Assembly (NCBI RefSeq): GCF_033406955.1
Contig: NZ_CP137734.1
Coordinates: 7,192,001 to 7,256,000, forward strand
Direction of reading: 5' to 3'
From: Streptomyces violaceoruber
Lineage (GTDB): Bacteria; Actinomycetota; Actinomycetes; Streptomycetales; Streptomycetaceae
Length of the DNA stretch: 64,000 bases
Shown: positions 43,364 to 50,365 of the stretch, one piece after another
Layout: every line of letters begins with the position of its first letter
Numbering within the stretch: the first letter of the stretch is position 1
Made by a program: the position numbers and the translations under genes
The notes under the pieces: model-generated
The model's database searches: none
Told to the model about the DNA's origin: nothing
Seen by the model: only the letters and a program-made list of their open reading frames with translations

Positions 43364-43732
43364 CTAGACGTCCACGACGCGGGAGCGGATGAGGAAGCGC
43401 ACTCCCTCGGGTGCCTCCAGGGAGAAGCCGCTGCCCCGGCCCGGGACCACGTCGACGATCAGCCGGGTGTGGCGCCACGCCTCGTACTGGCTGCGTGACA
43501 TCCAGAACTCCACCGGTTCCTCGACGCCGTCGACGGCCAGCTCGCCGAGCAGGATGTCCGAGGCGCCGGTGCGGAACTCGCCGGCCGGATAGCACATGGG
43601 TGCGCTGCCGTCGCAGCAACCGCCGGACTGATGGAACATCAGCGGGCCGTGCGCCTCGCGGAGCCGCCGCAGCAGTAGGGACGCCTCGGGGGTCAGCTCG
43701 ACGCGCGGGGTCTCCTCGTATGTGTCGCCCAT
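43364..43732 (-). CDS. DUF779 family protein
   Basis: The 122-residue product has DUF779 marks: LFHQSGGCCDGSAPMCYPAGEF-type sequence (FHQSGGCCDG, then MCYPAGEFR) and WMSRSQYEAWRHTRLIVDVVPGRGSGFS. The conserved cysteines could bind metal. In other bacteria DUF779 genes sit beside acetaldehyde dehydrogenases; here the nearest aldehyde dehydrogenase is 11 kb away, so that link is not supported locally. ATG at 43732 is used; the in-frame ATG three codons upstream is possible. Role unknown. Confidence 0.8.
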   Translation of the reverse strand: MGDTYEETPRVELTPEASLLLRRLREAHGPLMFHQSGGCCDGSAPMCYPAGEFRTGASDILLGELAVDGVEEPVEFWMSRSQYEAWRHTRLIVDVVPGRGSGFSLEAPEGVRFLIRSRVVDV

Positions 43733-43820
43733 ACCGCACATGCCAGCACGGGGAACGTTGCGAGCGCGTTGCGCGGCACCTTGGCGGGGCGGCTCCCGCC
43801 TCCTCCGCCAGAAACCTCTT

Positions 43821-43857
43821 TTGACATACCTATCCGACCATATCTATTGTCTCCGGG
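43821..43857 (+). promoter_or_regulatory. Promoter of the MarR gene, probably leaderless
   Basis: TTGACA at 43821-43826 and TATTGT at 43845-43850 are 18 bases apart; the predicted start is at about 43857, the GTG itself. GACATA and TATTGTC at the ends of 43823-43851 form an imperfect inverted repeat, a likely MarR site. Confidence 0.55.
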
Positions 43858-44330
43858 TGACCGACTCCAGCACCCCTCGCCGGGACATCGACCGCATGGC
43901 CTCCGGGCTCGCGGCGTGCCTTCCCGTGCTGTACCGGGCGCTGGACCGGCAGGTCACCGCCCGGTACCCGCACCCCAAGCCCCCCGAGGGGCAGCTCGCC
44001 CTGCTGCGGTACGTCGCGCAGCACGAGGGCGTCACGGTGCGCGAGGCCGCCGAGGCCCTGCTGATGAAGCCGAACAACGTCAGTGCCCTGGTCTCCCAGC
44101 TCGTCGAGCAGGGTGACCTGGAGCGCCGGCGGGACAGCGCCGACAAGCGGGTCGCCCACCTCCACCTCACGGCCACGGCCCGTGAGCGGGTCTCCGAGGT
44201 GCGGGAACTGGAGACCGCGTTCATCCGCCACGCCCTGACCTCCCTCACCGAGGGCCAGCAGGGCGCGCTCGGCTCCGCCCTGGACGCCCTCGACGCGTTG
44301 ACGCGGCATCTCCACCCCGGCGTCCGCTGA
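43857..44330 (+). CDS. MarR-family transcriptional regulator
   Basis: The 157-residue protein has the MarR winged-helix layout: helical start (DIDRMASGLAACLPVLYRAL), recognition region VREAAEALLMKPNNVSALVSQLVEQGDLERRRDSADKR, and a helical C-terminus. The DxR pair in the wing (SADKRVAHLHLTATA) is kept. GTG at 43857 sits at the predicted transcription start. The MFS transporter gene follows 72 bases downstream on the same strand, so it is the likely target and co-regulated gene. Confidence 0.88.
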   Translation: MTDSSTPRRDIDRMASGLAACLPVLYRALDRQVTARYPHPKPPEGQLALLRYVAQHEGVTVREAAEALLMKPNNVSALVSQLVEQGDLERRRDSADKRVAHLHLTATARERVSEVRELETAFIRHALTSLTEGQQGALGSALDALDALTRHLHPGVR

Positions 44331-44402
44331 CCCGTGTGCCCGCCCTCGCGGCGCGCCGCTCCCTTCCCGCACCACCCCTGAAACCGGAAGAGAAGCTCCT
44401 CC

Positions 44403-46004
44403 ATGCCCTCCACGTCCGTGGATCACCCCGCCGTGCCCGCGGCCGAGCCCGCCCCCGCGCCCGGGGCCGCCGGCCGGCTGCGGTCCAACCCGTGGCTGAC
44501 CCTCCTCGCCGTCGCGTTCGGCCTGTTCATGGTCCAGCTCGACGGTTCCGTCGTCGCCATCGCCAACCCCGAGATCGGCAGCGACCTGCACGCGTCCACC
44601 GCCCAGCTCCAGTGGGTGACCAACGCCTACCTGCTGGCCCTCGCCGCCACCCTCATCCTGGGCGGCAAGCTCGGTGACCGCTTCGGCCGCCGCACCTACT
44701 ACCTGGTGGGCGTCGCGGGCTTCACCCTCGCCTCGATCGCCATCGGACTGGCCGGTTCGATCGAGGGCGTCGTCGCCTTCCGCGCCCTCCAAGGCGCCTT
44801 CGGCGGACTGCTGATGCCCAACACCCTCGGGCTGCTCCGCTCCGTCTTCCCGCCGAAGAAGTTCGGGATGGCCGTCGGCATCTGGGCCATGGTCTCCGCC
44901 GTCGCCACGGCCCTCGGGCCCATCGTCGGCGGCCTCCTCGTGGAGCACGTCGACTGGGAGTCCGTCTTCTACGTCAACGCCCCCATCGGCGTCGCCGCCA
45001 TCGCCTTCGGCGCCCTCGTCCTCCCGCAGAGCCGCAACGCCGCGGGCCGCGAGCGCTTCGACATACCCGGGCTCGTCCTGCTCGCCCTCGGCCTCCTGGC
45101 AGTCGTCTTCGGCGTCGTCAAGGGCGAGACCTGGGGCTGGACCTCCGCCGGCACCCTCGGCGCCGTGGCCGCCGGTCTCCTGCTCCTCCTCGTGTTCGGC
45201 CGGTACGAGACCCGCGTGGAGCACCCGCTGCTGCCGATGCGCCTGTTCCGCAGCCGCGCGCTGACCATCGGCGCGATCGTCACCGCGCTGAACTTCTTCG
45301 TGATGCTCGGCGTGATCTTCTTCGTCATGCTCTACCTGCAGAACGTGCGCGGCTTCACGCCGGTCGAGGCGGGCGTGCGCACGCTCCCGCTCAGCCTCGC
45401 CTCGCTGGTCGCCTCGCCGCTGGGCGCGGCCCTGACCCAGCGCTTCGGGCCGCGGTTGACCATGCCGCTGGGCATGCTGCTCCAGGCCGCCTCCTGCTTC
45501 GGCATGCTCACCTGGCAGACCGACTCCGCCTACGCCACGATATGGCCGCCGTTCATCGCGCTCGGCCTCGGCGTCGGCATGGTGATGGCCGCCTCCTCCG
45601 ACGCCATCGTGGGCAACGCCCCCGTCCGGGACGGCGGGGTGGCGGGCGGTCTCCAGGCGACGACCCTGCAGATCGGCGGCGCGCTCGGCACGTCCGTGCT
45701 GGTCTCCCTGATCAGCGCCAAGGTGGGCGCCACCCTCACCGGTGAGCTGACCGGCGCGGGCGTGCCCCCGGCCGTGGCCCACGGTCTCCAGGAGGCCCGG
45801 GACGCCGTGGCCATGGGCGTGGCGCCCGTCTCCGGCGAGATGCCGGCCGGGCTGCGGGCAGCCGTGGTGGAGGGCAGCGGGCAGGCGTTCATGAACGGCG
45901 TGCACGTGGCCGTGGTCGTCACCGGCGTCCTCTGCGTGCTCGGTGCTGCCCTCGCGGCGGCCGGACTCAGGCCTCCCCGGCCGCGGCACGCGGAAGCACC
46001 GTGA
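44403..46004 (+). CDS. MFS drug-efflux transporter (DHA2 type)
   Basis: The 533-residue protein has fourteen predicted helices. Motifs are LDGSVVAIANPEIGSDLHAS, LQWVTNAYLLALAATLILGGKLGDRFGRR and the antiporter motif AVATALGPIVGGLLVEHVDWESVFYVNAPIG. It is predicted to export drugs or toxic metabolites with proton exchange. ATG at 44403 has AGAAG six bases upstream. It lies downstream of the MarR gene. The last 38 bases overlap the convergent gene at 45967-46392, which is more than usual. Confidence 0.87.
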   Translation: MPSTSVDHPAVPAAEPAPAPGAAGRLRSNPWLTLLAVAFGLFMVQLDGSVVAIANPEIGSDLHASTAQLQWVTNAYLLALAATLILGGKLGDRFGRRTYYLVGVAGFTLASIAIGLAGSIEGVVAFRALQGAFGGLLMPNTLGLLRSVFPPKKFGMAVGIWAMVSAVATALGPIVGGLLVEHVDWESVFYVNAPIGVAAIAFGALVLPQSRNAAGRERFDIPGLVLLALGLLAVVFGVVKGETWGWTSAGTLGAVAAGLLLLLVFGRYETRVEHPLLPMRLFRSRALTIGAIVTALNFFVMLGVIFFVMLYLQNVRGFTPVEAGVRTLPLSLASLVASPLGAALTQRFGPRLTMPLGMLLQAASCFGMLTWQTDSAYATIWPPFIALGLGVGMVMAASSDAIVGNAPVRDGGVAGGLQATTLQIGGALGTSVLVSLISAKVGATLTGELTGAGVPPAVAHGLQEARDAVAMGVAPVSGEMPAGLRAAVVEGSGQAFMNGVHVAVVVTGVLCVLGAALAAAGLRPPRPRHAEAP

Positions 46005-46392
46005 CCCGGTGGAAGTTGCACCCCGGCGGCGCCGACAGCGCCGTCGGCCCCGGTGGCCCCGGGGCGAGGTCGGCCGGGGGCCGGGACTGATGGGCCTTCA
46101 GGGCGATGCTCACCAGGCTCAACAGCAGATCCACGTCCGCGTCGCAGTCCAGGTGCACGGTGACCCAGCGGGAGCCGGGCACCAGACGGATGGCGGTGGA
46201 GCCGCCCAGGTCGTACCGGAAGCGCTGGATGGCCCGGTGGGTGAGGTGGAGGTCCACGTCCCGGTCCGAGTGGAAGTGGACGATCTCGTCGCGGACGGAG
46301 CACAGTGCCCGTCCGGTTCCGCAACTGGCCGGACCCGCCGAGAGGTCGGGCCAGGCTTGCAGCCGCTCGAAGGCGCGCTGGGCCGGAGTCAT
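45967..46392 (-). CDS. DUF5519 (luciferase-associated) domain protein
   Basis: The 141-residue product has the DUF5519-type pattern AFERLQAWPDLSAGPASCGTG, DEIVHFHSDRDVDLHLTHRAIQRF and IRLVPGSRWVTVHLDCDADVDLLLSLVSIAL. The family is often labelled luciferase domain because of its neighbours elsewhere, but no catalytic role is known. The C-terminal 25 residues are Pro/Gly-rich and overlap the efflux gene on the other strand. ATG at 46392 is used. No local partner is evident. Confidence 0.72.
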   Translation of the reverse strand: MTPAQRAFERLQAWPDLSAGPASCGTGRALCSVRDEIVHFHSDRDVDLHLTHRAIQRFRYDLGGSTAIRLVPGSRWVTVHLDCDADVDLLLSLVSIALKAHQSRPPADLAPGPPGPTALSAPPGCNFHRVTVLPRAAAGEA

Positions 46393-46457
46393 GGCCCTAT
46401 CGTCGCCCGCTCACCGCTTCGCAACCAGAGGTTGAGCGATTTGTAACCGGCACGTGA

Positions 46458-46489
46458 GGTCGGCGGGAGCCCTGGTGCCCCCGCCGACC
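46458..46489. terminator. Hairpin downstream of the LPMO gene
   Basis: GGTCGGCGGG at 46458-46467 pairs perfectly with CCCGCCGACC at 46480-46489 around a 12-base loop. It lies about 75 bases past the LPMO stop at 46565 on the minus strand. Confidence 0.5.
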
Positions 46490-46564
46490 GTGTGCCGACG
46501 CGTGTCCCGACGCCACTCCCGGCGTGCGTCGTGGCGTGCGCCGGGGCGTGCTACGAGGTGTGCG

Positions 46565-47653
46565 TCAGGGTGCCACGCAGCCGATCGAGTCGACCGGGAA
46601 GTCATTGCCCGTCGAAGTGGCGGTGAAGCCGAAGGTCACGCTCCCGTCCGGTGGTACGACGCGGTTGTGGTCCACGTTGCGGACCGTGACCGTACCGTCG
46701 GAGCCGCTGGTCAGCGAACCGTTCCACACCCCGCCGAGCGTGGTCCCACCGCCCGGCTGCCACTGCACGGCCCAGCCGTTCAGCGGCTCGGTGCCGTGGT
46801 TCATCACCTCGACCGACCCCTGGAAGCCGCCGCTCCAGGAGTTCTCCACCGAGTACACGGCCATGCACGAGCCGGTGTGCGTGGGCGGGGTGGTCGGGTC
46901 CGTCGGGGTCGGTGTCGGGTCCGGGGTGCTTCCGGAACCGCGGATGCCGGTGACCTCTCCGTTGCCGCCGTCGAAGACGACGTCCGAGCAGGAGAAGAAG
47001 TTCTCCTGGCTGTCCGAACGCACCCACTGCATGAAGATCAACGCGTCGCCCGAGCGGCCCGAGGGCAGCGCGAGGTCCCAGTAGTAGTGGCCCCCGTCGG
47101 TGCCCGGCGAGCCCTGCTGGGGCGGGTTGGTCACCGTCTGGATCAGCTCCAGGTCGTCCCAGCCCAGCTCGGACGTGGGCGACCAGCCCGGCTTGGTCAG
47201 GTACACCCGGAAGTCCCCGGGGTGGGCCGCCCAGTTGCTGTATTCCACCGGGATCGTCGCACCCGACGTCAGGTGCGTGCGGGGCCAGTCCGAGCGGGCG
47301 GCGTTGTAGGCGGAGAAGTCGTACGGGGAACGGTCGCCGGCGCTGCACAGGGTGCCGTCCGGCACGTAACCGGCGCCGCGGCCCCCCGCGTTGGAGTCGA
47401 GCACGGCGAACCAGTTGTACAGGGCCGTCGCCCCGCTCTGGTCGAGGGCGGCCTGGCAGGCGGGGTTCGTCGGGTCGAGGGCGCCGGTGCCGGTCTTGGC
47501 GTCCAGCTGGCACAGGTAGGTGCGGGAGCCGGGCATCATCGCCACGCCGTGCGCCTCGGCCCGCCCCTGCCCGAGCAGAAGGGTCACGCCGAGCGAGCCG
47601 AGCAGGGTGGCCAGTACCGCCGCGAGGGTGAGGAGTCTGGTGCGTCGAACCAT
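46565..47653 (-). CDS. celS2: AA10 lytic polysaccharide monooxygenase with CBM2 (CelS2-like)
   Basis: The 362-residue secreted protein has a signal peptide ending AEA, so the mature protein starts with His35, the first half of the copper histidine brace; His144 in NWAAHPGDFRVYL is the second. GWDDLELIQTVTNPPQQG and NFFSCSDVVFDGG are typical of cellulose-active AA10 enzymes. A Pro/Thr linker leads to a C-terminal CBM2 (about 258-362; SCMAVYSVENSWSGGFQGSVE, NGWAVQW). It oxidatively breaks crystalline cellulose. ATG at 47653 has GGAGG five bases upstream. It lies 247 bases downstream of the GH12 gene. Confidence 0.92.
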   Translation of the reverse strand: MVRRTRLLTLAAVLATLLGSLGVTLLLGQGRAEAHGVAMMPGSRTYLCQLDAKTGTGALDPTNPACQAALDQSGATALYNWFAVLDSNAGGRGAGYVPDGTLCSAGDRSPYDFSAYNAARSDWPRTHLTSGATIPVEYSNWAAHPGDFRVYLTKPGWSPTSELGWDDLELIQTVTNPPQQGSPGTDGGHYYWDLALPSGRSGDALIFMQWVRSDSQENFFSCSDVVFDGGNGEVTGIRGSGSTPDPTPTPTDPTTPPTHTGSCMAVYSVENSWSGGFQGSVEVMNHGTEPLNGWAVQWQPGGGTTLGGVWNGSLTSGSDGTVTVRNVDHNRVVPPDGSVTFGFTATSTGNDFPVDSIGCVAP

Positions 47654-47692
47654 AGGGGCCTCCTGGTTCCGGTGCGTGAGTGGGCTGACAAG

Positions 47693-47804
47693 CGTCTGAA
47701 TGAGTGTCTGAGCGGGTGTCTGAGCGGGTCGGGATGTCTGAGCGGGTGTCTGAGCGGGTCGGGACGGGTGTCTGAGCGGGTGTCTGAATGAGTGCCTGAG
47801 CGGC
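47693..47804. repeat. 12-base tandem repeat array upstream of the LPMO gene
   Basis: GTGTCTGAGCGG and close variants occur about seven times, grouped into a higher-order unit of about 30 bases (two 12-base copies plus GTCGGGA). Outer copies are degenerate (GTGTCTGAATGA, GTGCCTGAGCGG). The array covers much of the 247-base gap between the GH12 and LPMO genes. Confidence 0.85.
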
Positions 47805-47847
47805 TGGATGATCAGTTCATGACAATGGTGGGGGCGTCCCGTGGAAC

Positions 47848-47889
47848 CCCCGCCCGTCCGGGGCGGGCGCTTCGACCGGACGGGCGGGG
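47848..47889 (-). terminator. Hairpin after the GH12 endoglucanase gene
   Basis: CCCCGCCCGTCCGG at 47848-47861 is the exact reverse complement of 47876-47889, a 14-base stem with a 14-base loop. It starts 12 bases past the endoglucanase stop. Confidence 0.7.
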
Positions 47890-47900
47890 AGGCGGGGCGG

Positions 47901-49046
47901 TTACACCGTGGTGCAGGCGGTGCCGTTCAGGCGGAAGCCGGTCGGCTCGGCGAACGCGCCGCCGTAGGTGCCCTGGAAGCCGAATGACAGGCTGCCGCCC
48001 GGTGCGATCCGGGCGTTGTGGCTCGCGCCGGTTGCCGTGACGGAGCCCGAGGAGGGCGTCAGGGACGCGTTCCAGGCGTTGGTGATCCGCTGGCCGGAGG
48101 GCAGGGTGAAGGCGAGTTGCCAGCCGTCGACGGGAGCCGTGCCCGTGTTGGTGACGGTGACGTCCGCGGTGAAGCCGTCCTGCCAGACGTTCGTGCCGTA
48201 CGACACCGCACACGCGGACGGGCCGCCCGGGTCGCCGGGGTCGGTGCCGCCGGGGGTGCCGGTCTCGACGGTGGAGGAGAAGGAGTTCACGGCCAGTCCG
48301 GCGCCGTTCTGCCACGGCTCGAACCCCGCCTGAACGCTCGTCAGGTACCAGTCGTTCTCGGCGAGTCCGCGCGCGACGGTCGCCCGGACGAAGTCCATGA
48401 CGTCGAAGCTCCAGCCGCTGATCGCCGACGGTGCCACGAACGACAGCACGTCGTTCGAGCCGTTGCCGCCGCTCCACACCTCCCAGGTCCGGCCGCCGAC
48501 GGAGGCCGTGCCCACCGGTGAGCCGATGGGCTGGATCGGACCCACCCTGTTGAACCAGATCATGATCTCGGTCTGGTTCACCCCGTCGGTGCGGGCCGTC
48601 GGGTCCAGCCATATGTCGTACGAGGCGTTGTAGACGGCGCCGTCGACGAAGCCGTACGAGATGCTGGACGGCGCCGCGGAGACGGTGTCGAGCCGGACGG
48701 GGAGGGCCGTGCCCGGTGAACAGTTCGTGTAGTGGCAGCCGTTGAAGACCGACGGGTACGACTTCGGCGCCCCGTTGGTCGGTGCCGAGCCGTCGGCCTG
48801 CGTGACCCGGAAGCCGGTGTCGGTGGCCGTGACGCACTGGGTGGCGGTGGAGCCCCAGCGGTTGTTCTGGACGACGTACCTGCCCTGGATCGTCGTCGTT
48901 CCGAAGGGTTCGCAGATCGTGGTGTCCGCCTGGGCGGGCGCGGCGGCTGTCACCAGGGACGACACGAGGGCGAAGGCCGCTAAGACCGCGCCCAGGGCCG
49001 CCAAGAGGCCGCGCGGGGCGCGGGCCTGGGGCCGTAACGTTCGCAT
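47901..49046 (-). CDS. celB: Endoglucanase, GH12 with CBM2 (CelB-like)
   Basis: The 381-residue secreted enzyme has a signal peptide ending near AAPAQA (about residue 40) and a GH12 domain (about 41-265). The nucleophile Glu is in NQTEIMIWF and the acid/base Glu in GFEPWQNG. A Gly/Pro linker and a C-terminal CBM2 (SACAVSYGTNVWQDGFTADVT, DGWQLAF) follow. It cuts internal beta-1,4 bonds of cellulose. ATG at 49046 follows GGAGAGG. Codon 4 (49035-49037) and codon 22 (48981-48983) are TTA, so translation should require bldA tRNA. Two CebR-type boxes lie between the promoter and the start. Acts with the neighbouring LPMO. Confidence 0.94.
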   Translation of the reverse strand: MRTLRPQARAPRGLLAALGAVLAAFALVSSLVTAAAPAQADTTICEPFGTTTIQGRYVVQNNRWGSTATQCVTATDTGFRVTQADGSAPTNGAPKSYPSVFNGCHYTNCSPGTALPVRLDTVSAAPSSISYGFVDGAVYNASYDIWLDPTARTDGVNQTEIMIWFNRVGPIQPIGSPVGTASVGGRTWEVWSGGNGSNDVLSFVAPSAISGWSFDVMDFVRATVARGLAENDWYLTSVQAGFEPWQNGAGLAVNSFSSTVETGTPGGTDPGDPGGPSACAVSYGTNVWQDGFTADVTVTNTGTAPVDGWQLAFTLPSGQRITNAWNASLTPSSGSVTATGASHNARIAPGGSLSFGFQGTYGGAFAEPTGFRLNGTACTTV

Positions 49047-49090
49047 GGGGGCCTCTCCGGGAGGGTGTGGGGGGAGGGAGGGGGCCGGTG

Positions 49091-49130
49091 CGGGAGCGCT
49101 CCCAACTCCCCACTGATGGGAGCGCTCCCA
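49091..49130. promoter_or_regulatory. Tandem CebR-type operators in the celB leader
   Basis: TGGGAGCGCTCCCA at 49117-49130 is the exact CebR consensus palindrome, and CGGGAGCGCTCCCA at 49091-49104 differs by one base. They are 26 bases apart, on nearly opposite faces. Both lie downstream of the predicted start of transcription, so bound repressor would act as a roadblock. Confidence 0.85.
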
Positions 49131-49146
49131 CTTACCGGTTGATGGG

Positions 49147-49175
49147 ACTGTAGAAGCGGTTCATGTTCCTGACAA
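49147..49175 (-). promoter_or_regulatory. Predicted celB promoter
   Basis: On the minus strand TTGTCA (49175-49170) and TACAGT (49152-49147) are 17 bases apart, giving a start near 49140, just upstream of the two CebR-type boxes. Confidence 0.6.
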
Positions 49176-49236
49176 GACTGTGCGCGGCAGAGTTGTCGAA
49201 CGAATCTCGAAGCCGCAGGTCGGAGGGGTCCCGCTC

Positions 49237-49250
49237 CGGGAGCGCTCCCG
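49237..49250. promoter_or_regulatory. Third, weaker CebR-type box
   Basis: CGGGAGCGCTCCCG is fully symmetrical and shares the 12-base core with the other boxes. It lies 14 bases past the LacI-family gene's stop and far upstream of celB. It could be an auxiliary site or part of a terminator hairpin. Confidence 0.5.
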
Positions 49251-49263
49251 GCGGCCCGGTTGC

Positions 49264-50289
49264 TCAGGCGGAGTCCCGGACTACCAGCTCGGTACGGAGG
49301 ATGACGTGCCGCCAGGCGACCGGGGCGTCCTCCATCTCCTCCAGCAGCAGCCGCACCATCGTGCGGCCGATCTCCTCCAGCGGCTGCCGGACGGTCGTCA
49401 GCGGCGGGTCCGTGGGCCGGGCCGGGTGGAAGTCGTCGAAGCCGATCACGGCGACGTCCTGCGGCACCCGTCGGCCCGCGGCGCGCAGCGCGTTGAGCGC
49501 CCCGGCGGCCAGCGTGTCCGAGGCGGCGAAGACCGCGTCCAGGTCCGGGTGCCGGGCCAGCAGCTCGGTCATCGCCCGGTGCCCGCTCTCCTCGGTGAAG
49601 TCGCTCCCCTCGACGACCAGCGACGCCCCCGCAGCCACGCCCGCCGGCTCCAGCGCCTCCCGGTAGCCGCGCAGTCGGCACTGGGCGACGTACATGTCGA
49701 GCGGACCGCTGATGGCCCCGATCCTGCGCCGGCCGGCGTCCAGCAGATACGTCACCGCGCCGCGCGCACCGCCCGCGTTGTCCGCGTCGACGTAGGTGAC
49801 GCACTCCTCGCCGGAACGCCGCCCCAGCATGACGGTGGGCAGTCCCGCGTCGGCGAGCATGTCGGGCAGCGGATCCTCGGCGTGCACGGACATGAGCAGC
49901 ACCCCGTCGACCCGGCCGCCGCGCGCGTACTCCACGAAACGCCGCCGCTCGGTGTCCGTGCGGACCAGGGTGAGCAGCAGCTGGAACGGGGTGTCGGTGA
50001 GGGCGTCGCCGACGGCGTGGACGATCTCCGTGAAGAACGGCTCCCCGAACAACCGCCAGTCCGGCTCCGTCATCACCAGCGCGACGGCGTCCGCACGGTG
50101 GCCGGCGAGCGAACGGGCCGCGAGATTCGGCACGTAGCCCAGCTCGGCGATGGCCCGCTGCACGGCGCGGCGCGTCGAGTCGCGCACGCCGGCCGCGTTG
50201 TTGACGACCCTTGAGACGGTGCCTCGCCCCACGCCTGCGCGGGCGGCCACCTCCTCCAGCGTCGGCGTACCCGGACGCTGCCTGCCCAT
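49264..50289 (-). CDS. LacI-family transcriptional regulator
   Basis: The 341-residue protein has a LacI-type helix-turn-helix (TLEEVAARAGVGRGTVSRVVNNAAGV) at about residues 10-35 and a hinge helix (AARSLAGHRADAVALV). A periplasmic-binding-like sugar domain follows (GVLLMSVHAEDPLPDML, AVFAASDTLAAGALNAL, IGFDDFHPARPTDPPLTTVRQP). It sits directly upstream of celB on the same strand. It may sense cello-oligosaccharides and bind the GGGAGCGCTCCC boxes, as CebR does; whether this is a CebR paralogue or a separate celB regulator cannot be told here. ATG at 50289 is used. Confidence 0.9.
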   Translation of the reverse strand: MGRQRPGTPTLEEVAARAGVGRGTVSRVVNNAAGVRDSTRRAVQRAIAELGYVPNLAARSLAGHRADAVALVMTEPDWRLFGEPFFTEIVHAVGDALTDTPFQLLLTLVRTDTERRRFVEYARGGRVDGVLLMSVHAEDPLPDMLADAGLPTVMLGRRSGEECVTYVDADNAGGARGAVTYLLDAGRRRIGAISGPLDMYVAQCRLRGYREALEPAGVAAGASLVVEGSDFTEESGHRAMTELLARHPDLDAVFAASDTLAAGALNALRAAGRRVPQDVAVIGFDDFHPARPTDPPLTTVRQPLEEIGRTMVRLLLEEMEDAPVAWRHVILRTELVVRDSA

Positions 50290-50365
50290 GTCCGCCCGCC
50301 TTCCCCCACGAGATCGTCCGATACTACGGTGACCCGCCGGGCCGCCTGCGCGCCGGGACGGCGGA

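Noticed and set aside
47693..47804. Possible CRISPR array
   Set aside because: The repeat is only 12 bases and adjacent copies have no unique spacers or cas genes nearby.
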